A DNA stretch of 64,000 nt from Zunongwangia atlantica 22II14-10F7 (GTDB lineage Bacteria; Bacteroidota; Bacteroidia; Flavobacteriales; Flavobacteriaceae). Each line of letters begins with the position of its first letter. Position 1 is the first letter of the stretch. Location of the stretch: contig NZ_ARYN01000009.1 in NCBI RefSeq assembly GCF_002094855.1, positions 1 to 64,000 on the forward strand, read 5' to 3'. Below, one piece after another: positions 8,299-16,871 of the stretch. The position numbers and the translations under genes are program-made. The notes below the pieces were generated by a model. The model ran no database searches and was not told the origin of the DNA. It saw only the letters and a list, made by a program, of their open reading frames with translations.

Positions 8299-8691
8299 GT
8301 GAAAGATGAACTAAAAGCAACTAATCTGATGTTTGATCTTGGAAAACTCTATATCCCTACCATTCTTTCGTTTGATCCATCAAGCAAAACAATATCTTTT
8401 ACATTACCTGATTTCTTCACTAAAGAGCATTTTGAGCATATTCAGTACTCACTAGAACTTAATATTTTAGGCTCTGATGCTATTATTTACTACTACGGTG
8501 AAGATGATACCTATTTATCTCAGGTGCTAGATTTGGATGAAGAGTATATTGCTGCTGGTTCTTTAGAATATGAAAGTTTCGGAGCAATTCAGGAAAAAGC
8601 CTTAAAGCAGCTAGAGCATTTTATGCTCGATCCAAAAACAGAATTACTTGATCTTTTTAATCAAAGCGAAGAAGAATTTCCATTGGACTAA
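8299..8691 (+). CDS. Hypothetical acidic protein in the island
   Basis: 130 residues from a GTG at 8299; an ATG at 8329 would give 120. No signal peptide or membrane segment. The protein is acidic, with short beta-like segments (TISFTLPDFF, DAIIYYYG) and a helical C-terminal half rich in Glu and Leu (EKALKQLEHFML). It is transcribed away from the primase-RT gene and towards the integrase, and its stop codon lies four bases before the integrase terminator hairpin. I do not recognise a family. Its place between a presumed defence gene and the integrase allows an accessory or regulatory role, but nothing in the sequence shows one. Confidence 0.6.
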   Translation: MKDELKATNLMFDLGKLYIPTILSFDPSSKTISFTLPDFFTKEHFEHIQYSLELNILGSDAIIYYYGEDDTYLSQVLDLDEEYIAAGSLEYESFGAIQEKALKQLEHFMLDPKTELLDLFNQSEEEFPLD

Positions 8692-8694
8692 AAA

Positions 8695-8720
8695 AGGCTA
8701 TTGAAATAGTTCAATAGCCT
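8695..8720 (-). terminator. Rho-independent terminator of integrase gene
   Basis: Perfect 11-bp stem AGGCTATTGAA (8695-8705) with TTCAATAGCCT (8710-8720). On the minus strand it is followed by a run of Ts, 15 bases after the integrase stop codon. Confidence 0.85.
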
Positions 8721-8734
8721 GTGAATAGGGTATA

Positions 8735-10021
8735 TTATTTCTCTTTTCGTCGCTTTGTTTTGTCTTCTTTTTTTTGTGCCATAAGTTCTTCCAGGTTATT
8801 CATATCACTACTGATTTTATTTTCCATCACTCGTGCATAAATTTGAGTGGTCGATAATTTGGTATGTCCTAAAAGCTTGGATACCGTTTCAATCGGCACT
8901 CCATTAGATAAAGTAACTGTTGTCGCAAAGGTATGTCTTGCCGAATGAAACGTAATATGTTTTCGAACTCCTGAAGCTTTCATCACTTCTTTGACGTAGC
9001 TATTCATCTTTTGATTGGATAAGACCGGAAATAAACATTCATCCATGAGATCATATTGATGATCTTTATATTTTTTTAAAATGCTAGCAGCTTTACTGAG
9101 TAGGGGAGCTTTTACAGGCTCATTGGTTTTTGCCCGCCTGGTATAAATCCAATCTTTACCATCCATCCCCTTTACGATATGGTCTTTGGTGAGTTCTTTC
9201 AGTTCAGCATAGGTGAGTCCGGTATAACAGGAAAAAAGGAACATATCTTTTACACGCTCCAAAGAGCCACTTTTAAAATAAGTTTCTTCTACTAATTTTA
9301 ATTCCCGTTCCGATAAAAACTGACGTTCATTCTTTTCAAACTTCATTTTATAGTTCTGAAAAGGATTTTTCTGTATCCATTCCAGTTTAATGGCAAGGTT
9401 GATCATCTTTTTAAACCGTTCCAAATGTTTCATTACGCCATTGGTAGAACAGGTTTTTCTTTTTTTACTCGGGGAATAGGTGCGCAGGAAATGTTCGAAT
9501 TCCGTGATAAATCGGTAATTGATATGTTTTAAGTAGATATCATCTACTTTTCTTTTTTGCTTTAGAAATTCGGTTAGGTATTTAGCAGTGGTATAATAGT
9601 TTTTTAGCGTACCCCACTTTAACACCGATTGAATCTGTGAATTGTGATAATCTACGATATCACTCAATTTTTTGTGATCTTCATCAAGTCCGCTGTAAGC
9701 AGCTTTAACGGCTTTAGCGCTAATAAGGTTGTCTTTTTCCAACAAACGCTTGTGCGTCTCTAATAATTGGTAGTAAACCTGATCTAAATAACGGTTCATT
9801 TGTTTGATGCGTCCGCTAGATCCTCGAAGCCGCCCTTTGGAAGAGTCCCATTCATTCACTGAAGTTTTACGTTGGAGGCTCATTTCGGCTGATTTACCAT
9901 TGACGGTAATACGGGCATAAATAGAAAGTTTCTCAGCATTTTTACTGATCTTTCTGGTAAAGAATAATACGGAAAAGGTGGTAAACTCTGGCATAAGCTG
10001 GTTTTTTAATGAAACAAACAT
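8735..10021 (-). CDS. Tyrosine recombinase (integrase), CTnDOT-like family
   Basis: 428-residue site-specific recombinase expected to integrate and excise the island at the neighbouring tRNA-Pro. N-terminal arm-binding region (FFTRK, followed by a variant of the usual arm-domain pattern), a SAM-like core-binding region around residues 110-215, then the catalytic domain. Visible catalytic elements: HSARHTFA (H-x-x-R box), LLGHTKLSTTQIYAR with the nucleophilic tyrosine. The first catalytic arginine, usually in TGLR, is replaced by Thr (TGLTYAEL); loss of this arginine is also known from the Bacteroides CTnDOT integrase. It is oriented away from the tRNA, about 190 bases from the tRNA 3' end. 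Confidence 0.93.
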   Translation of the reverse strand: MFVSLKNQLMPEFTTFSVLFFTRKISKNAEKLSIYARITVNGKSAEMSLQRKTSVNEWDSSKGRLRGSSGRIKQMNRYLDQVYYQLLETHKRLLEKDNLISAKAVKAAYSGLDEDHKKLSDIVDYHNSQIQSVLKWGTLKNYYTTAKYLTEFLKQKRKVDDIYLKHINYRFITEFEHFLRTYSPSKKRKTCSTNGVMKHLERFKKMINLAIKLEWIQKNPFQNYKMKFEKNERQFLSERELKLVEETYFKSGSLERVKDMFLFSCYTGLTYAELKELTKDHIVKGMDGKDWIYTRRAKTNEPVKAPLLSKAASILKKYKDHQYDLMDECLFPVLSNQKMNSYVKEVMKASGVRKHITFHSARHTFATTVTLSNGVPIETVSKLLGHTKLSTTQIYARVMENKISSDMNNLEELMAQKKEDKTKRRKEK

Positions 10022-10152
10022 GACTATAGACGAAAATCAAATCAGCCGTTATGCACTCTTAAGGTAAGAAATAAATGAAGAAAAAGCATTCACCGAATCA
10101 TTCACTGAACAGAACCATAAACTTTGGTTTTAGATGGTATATCCTAAAACAA

Positions 10153-10187
10153 AAAATCACCGAAAATACTTGATTTCCAGTGATTTT
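10153..10187 (-). terminator. Terminator downstream of tRNA-Pro
   Basis: Stem AAAATCAC (10153-10160) with GTGATTTT (10180-10187). Read on the minus strand the stem is followed by TTTTTTGTTTT and lies 24 bases after the tRNA 3' end. Confidence 0.7.
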
Positions 10188-10210
10188 GCTAAAGTTTGGT
10201 ACTTAGTTCG

Positions 10211-10285
10211 TCGGGGTGGCAGGATTCGAACCTGCGACCTCCTGCTCCCAAAGCAGGCGCGATGACCGGGCTACGCTACACCCCG
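10211..10285 (-). tRNA. tRNA-Pro (anticodon TGG)
   Basis: Complete cloverleaf on the minus strand. The acceptor stem pairs CGGGGTG with CACCCCG, the anticodon stem is CCTGC/GCAGG around loop TTTGGGA, and the T arm contains GGTTCGAATCC. The CCA end is not encoded. It is the probable insertion target of the island, whose integrase lies just past the 3' end. Confidence 0.96.
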
Positions 10286-10315
10286 TTTTACAATTGTTAT
10301 TCTCAATTGCGGGTG

Positions 10316-10344
10316 CAAATATAATAATTCTTTTAGCACCACAA
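10316..10344 (-). promoter_or_regulatory. Bacteroidota-type promoter of tRNA-Pro
   Basis: On the minus strand TTG (10342-10344), an 18-base spacer and TATATTTG (10316-10323) match the Bacteroidota -33/-7 pattern TTG-N19-TAnnTTTG. The tRNA 5' end lies 31 bases downstream. Confidence 0.7.
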
Positions 10345-10426
10345 TGGAAAGTTTAGATTTTTTATATATTAGTTCATTAAATAGCTTTTAATCCCTTAAA
10401 TTACAACCAATCTCATAACACCACTC

Positions 10427-11611
10427 ATGAAAAAAACTTTTATTCAATTAGGAATTGTTTTAAGCTTAATCTCTTGCGGCCAGAGTACTGAAGAAAAGGA
10501 TACTGCAGAGAAGCAGGAAACCCCAAAAAATACAGAAGAAACTCAACAAGAAGTACCAGAGCCAATCCCGGCCGAGACTAATGATAATTACGACACAGAA
10601 GTTGTTGTAGAAGGCATTGCTATCCCATGGGGAATCGATTTTCTTCCAGATAATAGTATGCTAGTTGCGGACAAATCTGGTGACATCTATCATTACAAAG
10701 ACGGGCAAAAACAAAAACTTTCTAATATTCCTGAAGTTTATGTGCGTGGCCAGGGCGGATTACTTGATATCGCTGTACACCCAGATTATGCAAATAATGG
10801 TTGGATTTATTTTACCTATGCGTCTTCTGAAGGTGAAGGCGAAGGTGGAAATACTGCAATCGCCAGAGCTAAGATCGACGGTACTCAACTTACCAATGTA
10901 GAAGTATTATATAAAGCTGGTCCAAATACTACTAAAGGACAGCATTTTGGTTCCAGAATTAGTTTCGATAAAGAGGGTTACTTATATTTTTCAGCCGGAG
11001 AACGCGGCGCTCGTGATGAAAATCCACAGGATATTACGAGAGACAACGGTAAAGTTTATCGCTTAAATGATGATGGTAGCATCCCGCAGGACAATCCATT
11101 TGTTGGAGAAGATAATGCTAAAGAAGCTATCTATTCTTATGGGCATCGTAATCCACAGGGAATGATCTTAAATCCTGAAACTGGCGAAATTTGGGTTCAC
11201 GAACATGGCCCACAAGGCGGTGATGAAATAAATGTTGTAAAAGCAGGTGCTAACTACGGATGGCCGGTTGTTACCTACGGAGAAAATTACGATAGTACTC
11301 CTATCACAGACGAGCGTAGCCGCCCAGAATTTGAAGATCCTATTTTTTATTGGCTACCTTCAATAGCACCAAGCGGATTCGCATATGTAACTTCTGAAGA
11401 ATATCCAGAACTTCAAGGGAATTTACTAGCCGGCTCCCTTAAATTTCAATATTTAGAACTTTTAATTTTAGACGGAAAGAAAATCACCAAAAGAGAGAAA
11501 TTAGTCGAAAATGTTGGAAGATTAAGAGAAGTTGTTGAAGGACCCGATGGAAATATCTATCTTGGCGTGGAAGGAAAAGGCGTATTGAAATTAGTAAAAA
11601 AAGCAGAATAA
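10427..11611 (+). CDS. PQQ-dependent sugar dehydrogenase family lipoprotein
   Basis: 394 residues. Lipobox SLISC gives a lipoprotein with Cys17, then an acidic T/E/P-rich linker to about residue 50. The remainder fits the glucose/sorbosone dehydrogenase six-bladed propeller (soluble aldose dehydrogenase, YliI type): GQHFGSRI with the candidate catalytic His, SYGHRNPQGM, EHGPQGGDEIN and GANYGWP. Family members oxidise aldoses in the periplasm with PQQ as cofactor, passing electrons to a cytochrome or quinone. The next gene, 25 bases downstream, encodes a c-type cytochrome lipoprotein, a natural electron acceptor. The substrate is unknown and PQQ synthesis genes are not in the window. Confidence 0.88.
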   Translation: MKKTFIQLGIVLSLISCGQSTEEKDTAEKQETPKNTEETQQEVPEPIPAETNDNYDTEVVVEGIAIPWGIDFLPDNSMLVADKSGDIYHYKDGQKQKLSNIPEVYVRGQGGLLDIAVHPDYANNGWIYFTYASSEGEGEGGNTAIARAKIDGTQLTNVEVLYKAGPNTTKGQHFGSRISFDKEGYLYFSAGERGARDENPQDITRDNGKVYRLNDDGSIPQDNPFVGEDNAKEAIYSYGHRNPQGMILNPETGEIWVHEHGPQGGDEINVVKAGANYGWPVVTYGENYDSTPITDERSRPEFEDPIFYWLPSIAPSGFAYVTSEEYPELQGNLLAGSLKFQYLELLILDGKKITKREKLVENVGRLREVVEGPDGNIYLGVEGKGVLKLVKKAE

Positions 11612-11636
11612 TTAGATTAAACACAAACGATAAACA

Positions 11637-12104
11637 ATGAAAAAGTTATTAAGTATTGCCGTGATTCTGGGAGCTATGGCTTGCAAATCAGACAAAAAGC
11701 AGGAAACTACCGAAGAGGAAGAAACCTACACTATCCCGGCAGATAACAGTTCAGCAGAAAAAACACCTTTAGACGAAAGTATCGCCAGAGGTAAAAAAGT
11801 GTATTCTCAGCTATGTGTTACCTGTCACCTTCCTACCGGAAAAGGAATCCCGGGAACTTATCCTCCACTAGACGGTTCTAACTGGTTAACAGAAAAAAGA
11901 ACTGAAAGTATTCGTGGTGTAAAATACGGTATGCAGGGACCAATCACCGTAAACGGTAAAGAATACGATAACGTAATGACTCCTATGGGATTAAGTGACC
12001 AGGAAGTTGCAGATGCTCTTAACTATGCAATGAACTCCTGGAGCAACAAAATCGACGATATGGTAACCGAAGAAGAAGTTGCCGCAGTAGAAAAATCTGA
12101 ATAA
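11637..12104 (+). CDS. Cytochrome c lipoprotein
   Basis: 155 residues: lipobox GAMAC (Cys16), an acidic linker, then a class I cytochrome c domain. The haem attachment motif CVTCH is at residues 60-64 and the distal methionine is in VMTPMG near 114-117. The spacing fits a single-haem domain of about 90 residues. It lies in the same orientation directly after the PQQ sugar dehydrogenase gene, so it probably carries electrons from that enzyme towards a terminal oxidase. Similar cytochromes are also fused to, or paired with, other membrane dehydrogenases, so the pairing is inference from position. Confidence 0.9.
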   Translation: MKKLLSIAVILGAMACKSDKKQETTEEEETYTIPADNSSAEKTPLDESIARGKKVYSQLCVTCHLPTGKGIPGTYPPLDGSNWLTEKRTESIRGVKYGMQGPITVNGKEYDNVMTPMGLSDQEVADALNYAMNSWSNKIDDMVTEEEVAAVEKSE

Positions 12105-12113
12105 AATTTAATT

Positions 12114-12143
12114 TTTGGGGTAAATAATTAAATTTGCCCCAAA
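12114..12143 (+). promoter_or_regulatory. udk promoter inside an inverted repeat
   Basis: TAAATTTG (12129-12136) fits the -7 box TAnnTTTG and lies 17 bases before the udk start codon. It falls inside the loop of a perfect 7-bp inverted repeat, TTTGGGG (12114-12120) with CCCCAAA (12137-12143). The repeat could be the upstream gene's terminator, an operator, or both. Confidence 0.5.
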
Positions 12144-12152
12144 TTTTCTCAG

Positions 12153-12761
12153 ATGCTTATAATTGGAATTGCCGGAGGTACAGGTAGCGGAAAGACTACC
12201 GTTGTAAATCAAATAATCGACGAGTTAAAGAATGAAGAAGTAGATGTAATCTCTCAGGATTCCTATTATATGGATACCAGCCATCTTAGCTTCGAAGAAC
12301 GTAAAAAGATCAACTTCGATCATCCAAAATCTATAGATTTCGATCTATTGGTTTCTCACCTAAAGGAATTAAAAGCCGGTAACAATGTAATGCAGCCGGT
12401 ATATTCATTTAAAGAACATAATAGGACAGGAGAATTTATAGAAGTTCATCCTCGTAAAGTGGTTATCGTAGAAGGCATTCTTATCCTTGCTCACGCCGAT
12501 ATTCGTGATATGTTCGATATCAAAATTTATGTACATGCAGATAGTGACGAGCGTTTGATTCGTCGTCTTAAACGAGATATTGCAGATCGTGGTCGTGATC
12601 TGGAAGAAGTGCTTTGGCGTTACCAAACAACATTAAAACCAATGCATAACCAGTTTATAGAACCTACCAAAGAATTTGCAGATCTTATAATCCCTACCAA
12701 TCGTTACAATACGGTAGCTGTTGATATCGTTCAGACAATTATAAAAGATCGCTTATCCTAA
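12153..12761 (+). CDS. udk: Uridine kinase
   Basis: 202 residues, close to the usual ~210. It phosphorylates uridine and cytidine to UMP and CMP in pyrimidine salvage. The P-loop GGTGSGKT is at residues 8-15, followed by SQDSYY and the NFDHP box that contacts the nucleoside. RRLKRDIADRGRD matches the lid region of bacterial Udk and VEGILIL the Walker B-like strand. Cytosolic. It is followed after 18 bases by the FtsB/DivIC-like gene in the same direction, a pairing common in Flavobacteria. Confidence 0.95.
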   Translation: MLIIGIAGGTGSGKTTVVNQIIDELKNEEVDVISQDSYYMDTSHLSFEERKKINFDHPKSIDFDLLVSHLKELKAGNNVMQPVYSFKEHNRTGEFIEVHPRKVVIVEGILILAHADIRDMFDIKIYVHADSDERLIRRLKRDIADRGRDLEEVLWRYQTTLKPMHNQFIEPTKEFADLIIPTNRYNTVAVDIVQTIIKDRLS

Positions 12762-12779
12762 TTTTGTATATTTAAGCAC

Positions 12780-13094
12780 ATGAAATTAAAAGAACTTCGC
12801 AACAAAAGATGGTTTAAAATACTTAGCAATAAATATGTATTGCTGGGGCTTATTTTTGCGATATGGATGTTCTTTTTAGATAGTAATTCCTGGTTTATCC
12901 ACCACGAACTTAACCAGGAAATTAACGAGCTTAGAGAAAACAAGGACTATTATCAAAAAGAAATTTCTCGAGATAAAGCCATCATTGGCACTTTAGGCGA
13001 TTCTATAGAATTAGAAAAATTTGCTCGCCAAAAGTACTATATGAAACGCCCCAACGAAGAAATTTACATTATCGAGTACGATACTGTAGATTAA
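12780..13094 (+). CDS. FtsB/DivIC-like septum formation initiator
   Basis: 104-residue bitopic membrane protein: short basic cytosolic N-terminus, one membrane segment at about residues 20-37 (YVLLGLIFAIWMFFL), then a periplasmic coiled coil (ELNQEINELRENKDYYQKEI) and a short C-terminal domain with EKFARQKYYMKRPNEEIY. The layout and the closing motif are those of the FtsB/DivIC family, which joins FtsL and FtsQ in the cell-division complex. It follows udk closely and precedes the methylmalonyl-CoA mutase genes. Family assignment is firm; exact naming as FtsB or DivIC is a matter of convention. Confidence 0.88.
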   Translation: MKLKELRNKRWFKILSNKYVLLGLIFAIWMFFLDSNSWFIHHELNQEINELRENKDYYQKEISRDKAIIGTLGDSIELEKFARQKYYMKRPNEEIYIIEYDTVD

Positions 13095-13135
13095 TATTGG
13101 GCATTTTTTCCCTGTTTTCTTAAAACCACACGATT

Positions 13136-14536
13136 ATGGAGCAATCATTATTTCAGGATTTTGATGAAGTTTCTGGAAAACAATGGAAACAGAAAATTCA
13201 GTTTGAGCTAGACGGTGTAGATTATCAAAACCTGGTAACGCATACTTTAGATGGCGTAGACATTAGGCCATTTTATCATCAGGACGATCAAATTGAAGCT
13301 TTACAGATAGATTCTTGTAAAGATTGGTCGATTTGCGACCAGATTTTTGTGGTTTCTGAAGAAAAAAGTAATTACCGCGCTTTAAAATTAGTTGAAAAAG
13401 GAGCTGAAAGTATCTGGTTTATCATTTCTTCGGAAGAAACCGATCTAAAAAAGCTATTCAAAAACTTCGATTTTCAGTCCACTCCTATTTACCTGAAATT
13501 CACTTTTTTTTCTGAAGATTTTCTAAAAGGTTTGCGTAATTTCTTTCAGGATAAAAATGCGAAAGTTTACTTGCAGATCGATATTATTGGGAATTTAGCG
13601 TCTTCAGGAAACTGGTTTACTAACTTAGAAAGTGATCATAAAATTTTAGAAGAAATTCTTCAAGATTCGTCGAATTTCGAGTCGGTTATTTCCGTAGATA
13701 CCATGCTGTATCAAAACGCCGGCGCCACGATTCCGCAGCAATTGGCTTATGCCATAGCACATGCAAACGAATACCTTAATTATATTAATAAAGTAGATTT
13801 TCTTTCTTCGGAAGTAAAAAAAGCGCTCAAATTGCAATTTTTAGTGGCCGTGGGGCCAAATTACTTTTTCGAGATTGCTAAAATTAGAGCTTTACGATGG
13901 CTTTTTTCAAGTATCGCTGAAGCTTACGGATTCAACAAAGAAGTTTTTATTCTCGCCCAACCTTCAAAACGTAACAAAACACTTTACGATTACAATGTAA
14001 ATTTATTGCGCACCACTACAGAAAGTATGAGTGCAATTCTTGGTGGTGCAGATGCTATTTTTAATCTACCCTACGATGCGGTTTATCATAAAAATAACGA
14101 GTTTGGGAATAGAATCGCCCGCAATCAGCTTTTGATTATGAAGCATGAAGCGCATTTAAATAAAGTAAAAAATGCTGCGGAAGGTGCCTATTATATCGAA
14201 AATCTAACCGAACAATTTGCTGAAAAAGCCCTGGCGATCTTTAAGGATATTGAAAACGGAGGCGGATTTTTAAAACAACTGAAGGAAAGCATTATCCAGA
14301 AGAAAATAAGAGAATCGGCTGAAAAAGAACAGGCGAAATTCGATGCCGGGGAACTAATTTTAATTGGAACCAATAAATATCAAAATCCGGCAGATAAAAT
14401 GCAGGATGAGATTCAGTTATATCCTTTTTTAAAGAAAAACCCACGAAAAACCTTGATCGAACCGATTTTAGAACGTCGATTAAGTGAAAAACAGGAAGAG
14501 CAGCGATTAGCAACCGAAAAAACTGTAAACACATAA
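13136..14536 (+). CDS. mutA: Methylmalonyl-CoA mutase small (beta) subunit
   Basis: 466 residues. It resembles the mutase TIM-barrel but lacks a C-terminal cobalamin-binding domain, as expected for the non-catalytic small subunit that pairs with the following MutB. Conserved mutase stretches are visible: [58 protein letters not shown] and [14 protein letters not shown]. The gene is separated from mutB by two bases. Together the subunits interconvert succinyl-CoA and (R)-methylmalonyl-CoA in propionate metabolism. No chaperone gene (meaB) or epimerase gene is in the neighbourhood. Confidence 0.93.
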   Translation: MEQSLFQDFDEVSGKQWKQKIQFELDGVDYQNLVTHTLDGVDIRPFYHQDDQIEALQIDSCKDWSICDQIFVVSEEKSNYRALKLVEKGAESIWFIISSEETDLKKLFKNFDFQSTPIYLKFTFFSEDFLKGLRNFFQDKNAKVYLQIDIIGNLASSGNWFTNLESDHKILEEILQDSSNFESVISVDTMLYQNAGATIPQQLAYAIAHANEYLNYINKVDFLSSEVKKALKLQFLVAVGPNYFFEIAKIRALRWLFSSIAEAYGFNKEVFILAQPSKRNKTLYDYNVNLLRTTTESMSAILGGADAIFNLPYDAVYHKNNEFGNRIARNQLLIMKHEAHLNKVKNAAEGAYYIENLTEQFAEKALAIFKDIENGGGFLKQLKESIIQKKIRESAEKEQAKFDAGELILIGTNKYQNPADKMQDEIQLYPFLKKNPRKTLIEPILERRLSEKQEEQRLATEKTVNT

Positions 14537-14538
14537 TT

Positions 14539-16662
14539 ATGGGAAGAAAAGACCTTAAAGATTTACAGTTGATCGAAAAAAAAATAGGCGAAAAATCTAC
14601 AATTTCGACCTATAAAACACCGGAAGAAATAAACATCAAATCTTCATATTCCAAAGAAGATATTGAAAATTTTGAGCATCTTAATTTCGTTGCCGGTACA
14701 CCTCCTTTTTTACGTGGACCTTATAGTACAATGTATGTGCAGCGCCCATGGACGATAAGGCAATATGCAGGATTTTCCACCGCTGAAGAGAGTAATGCTT
14801 TTTATCGCAGAAATTTAGCTGCCGGGCAAAAAGGCCTTTCGGTGGCTTTCGATCTGGCAACGCACCGCGGTTACGATAGTGATCACGAGCGTGTGGTTGG
14901 CGATGTGGGAAAAGCCGGTGTGGCAATCGATTCGGTTGAGGATATGAAAATTCTTTTCGACCAGATTCCGTTAGATAAAATGTCGGTTTCAATGACCATG
15001 AACGGCGCTGTATTACCCATTTTAGCTTTTTACATCGTCGCCGCAGAAGAACAAGGCGTAAAACCTGCGCAGCTTTCAGGAACGATTCAAAATGATATTT
15101 TAAAGGAGTTTATGGTGAGAAACACCTACATCTATCCTCCTACTCCTTCGATGAAGATCATTGCAGACATTTTTGAATTTACTTCGCAACACATGCCGAA
15201 ATTCAACAGCATTAGTATTTCTGGCTATCACATGCAGGAAGCTGGTGCGACAAGTGATATCGAATTGGCATACACACTGGCAGACGGATTAGAATATATT
15301 CGTAAAGGTTTAGAAGCCGGAATGGATATCGATAGTTTTGCACCCCGACTTTCATTCTTTTGGGCAATTGGAATGAACCATTTTATGGAAGTTGCTAAAA
15401 TGCGAGCAGCACGCATGCTTTGGGCAAAACTGGTAAAACAATTCAATCCTAAAAATCCAAAAAGCTTATCGCTTAGAACCCATTCGCAAACCAGCGGATG
15501 GAGTTTGACAGAACAGGATCCTTTTAATAATGTAGCGCGGACTTCCATAGAAGCGGCGGCAGCGGCATTTGGTGGCACGCAAAGTTTACACACCAATGCT
15601 TTAGATGAAGCGATTGCTTTACCTACAGATTTTTCAGCAAGGATCGCAAGAAATACACAATTACATCTTAAGCAGGAAACATCGATCACTAAAACGGTAG
15701 ATCCCTGGGCCGGTAGTTATTATGTTGAAAGTTTAACAAATGATATTGCTGAAAAAGCCTGGAAACTAATTGAAGAAGTTGAAGATCTTGGCGGAATGAC
15801 GAAAGCCATTGAAGCCGGAATCCCAAAAATGCGTATCGAAGAAGCTGCGGCTAGAAAACAAGCCAGAATTGATAACGAAACCGATGTTATTATTGGCACC
15901 AATAAATATCGCTTACAAAAAGAAGAAGAATTGCTTACTCTTGAAGTTGATAATCAAAGTGTACGCAAGCAACAAATAGAACGCCTCGAAAAAATTAAGG
16001 CAGAAAGAAACGAATCTGAAGTAAAAAAAGCACTCGAAAATCTTACAAAATCGGCTCGAACCGGGCAAGAAAATTTATTAACTTTAGCCGTTGAAGCGGC
16101 GAGAAAAAGAGCTACTTTGGGAGAAATAAGCGATGCGCTAGAGGAAGCTTTTGGTCGATATAAGGCAAAAATTCAATCTTTTAGCGGAGTTTATTCTAAA
16201 GAAATGAAAGACAACGAAACATTTTTAAAAGCCAGGGAACTTGCCGATAAATTTGCAGAGCAGGATGGCCGCCGACCACGAATTATGATCGCCAAAATGG
16301 GACAAGACGGGCACGATCGTGGAGCAAAAGTCGTGGCTACCGCTTATGCCGATGTAGGCTTTGATGTAGATATTGGTCCGCTTTTTCAAACTCCAAAAGA
16401 AGCTGCAAAGCAAGCGGTAGAAAATGACGTTCATATTCTTGGGGTTTCGTCTTTAGCAGCCGGGCATAAAACTTTAGTGCCACAAGTTTTGGAAGAACTT
16501 AAAAAACTAGGCCGTGAAGATATAATGGTGATTGTTGGGGGCGTGATCCCATCCCAGGATTATCAATATTTATTTGATACCGGTGCCGTAGCTGTTTTTG
16601 GCCCTGGCACCAAAATAAGTGATGCTGCAGTACAATTATTAGAGATCTTGATTGACGAATAA
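14539..16662 (+). CDS. mutB: Methylmalonyl-CoA mutase large (alpha) subunit
   Basis: 707 residues, the typical length. N-terminal substrate-binding barrel with the family signature region ([54 protein letters not shown]). The C-terminal cobalamin domain (~570-700) has the B12-ligand motif DGHDRGAK near residue 590, followed by VGGVIP. It catalyses the adenosylcobalamin-dependent rearrangement between methylmalonyl-CoA and succinyl-CoA. It is translated two bases after mutA and is followed by an extragenic palindromic element and a terminator. I see no cobalamin riboswitch ahead of the pair: only 41 bases separate mutA from the gene before it. Confidence 0.97.
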   Translation: MGRKDLKDLQLIEKKIGEKSTISTYKTPEEINIKSSYSKEDIENFEHLNFVAGTPPFLRGPYSTMYVQRPWTIRQYAGFSTAEESNAFYRRNLAAGQKGLSVAFDLATHRGYDSDHERVVGDVGKAGVAIDSVEDMKILFDQIPLDKMSVSMTMNGAVLPILAFYIVAAEEQGVKPAQLSGTIQNDILKEFMVRNTYIYPPTPSMKIIADIFEFTSQHMPKFNSISISGYHMQEAGATSDIELAYTLADGLEYIRKGLEAGMDIDSFAPRLSFFWAIGMNHFMEVAKMRAARMLWAKLVKQFNPKNPKSLSLRTHSQTSGWSLTEQDPFNNVARTSIEAAAAAFGGTQSLHTNALDEAIALPTDFSARIARNTQLHLKQETSITKTVDPWAGSYYVESLTNDIAEKAWKLIEEVEDLGGMTKAIEAGIPKMRIEEAAARKQARIDNETDVIIGTNKYRLQKEEELLTLEVDNQSVRKQQIERLEKIKAERNESEVKKALENLTKSARTGQENLLTLAVEAARKRATLGEISDALEEAFGRYKAKIQSFSGVYSKEMKDNETFLKARELADKFAEQDGRRPRIMIAKMGQDGHDRGAKVVATAYADVGFDVDIGPLFQTPKEAAKQAVENDVHILGVSSLAAGHKTLVPQVLEELKKLGREDIMVIVGGVIPSQDYQYLFDTGAVAVFGPGTKISDAAVQLLEILIDE

Positions 16663-16682
16663 GAGATAATTTTAGTTAATTG

Positions 16683-16775
16683 GTAAACTACCTCAGGACA
16701 AGCACGTAATGCATTTTTTGAAAATCGTCTTTGTATCGAGGCAAGCCTCGGAGCATTTAATCTCGATTATCGAGT
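16683..16775. repeat. Extragenic palindromic element, copy 1
   Basis: Starts with GTAAACTACCTCAGG, contains a perfect hairpin CGAGGC-AA-GCCTCG, then GAGCATTTAATCTCGATT with the palindrome CTCGAT-T-ATCGAG. The element at 23145-23235 shares the start, the hairpin position (with changed but pairing arms) and the final palindrome exactly. Confidence 0.7.
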
Positions 16776-16778
16776 TAA

Positions 16779-16805
16779 AATCCTGTATCTCCACAGGATT
16801 TTTTT
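16779..16805 (+). terminator. Terminator after mutB
   Basis: Stem AATCCTGT (16779-16786) with ACAGGATT (16793-16800) followed by a run of seven Ts. It lies just beyond the palindromic element downstream of mutB. Confidence 0.85.
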
Positions 16806-16871
16806 GATTTACAGTAAACTACACATCATTTTTCTTACCTTTAGGGATAAAATTTCATCAATCTATATCCC

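Larger units (their letters stand above)
1..10211. mobile_element. Partial integrative genomic island abutting tRNA-Pro
   Basis: The stretch left of the tRNA-Pro gene holds a tyrosine integrase beside the tRNA 3' end, AT-rich genes unlike the core genes to the right, structured repeats and a primase-reverse transcriptase gene. This is the usual layout of an element integrated at a tRNA 3' end. The left boundary is not in the window: I found no second copy of the tRNA 3' end in bases 1-10,200, so the other attachment site should lie upstream. That the whole stretch moves as one unit is an inference; no conjugation or phage structural genes are visible here. Confidence 0.5.

Noticed and set aside
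1-10200. CRISPR array or cas genes linked to the primase-RT
   Set aside because: No short regularly spaced repeats and no recognisable cas gene are present.
13095-13135. Cobalamin riboswitch before methylmalonyl-CoA mutase genes
   Set aside because: Only 41 bases separate the genes, far too short for the known riboswitch fold.
14681-14992. Minus-strand ORFs within mutA, mutB and other long genes
   Set aside because: They are reverse-frame shadows of clearly identified genes.
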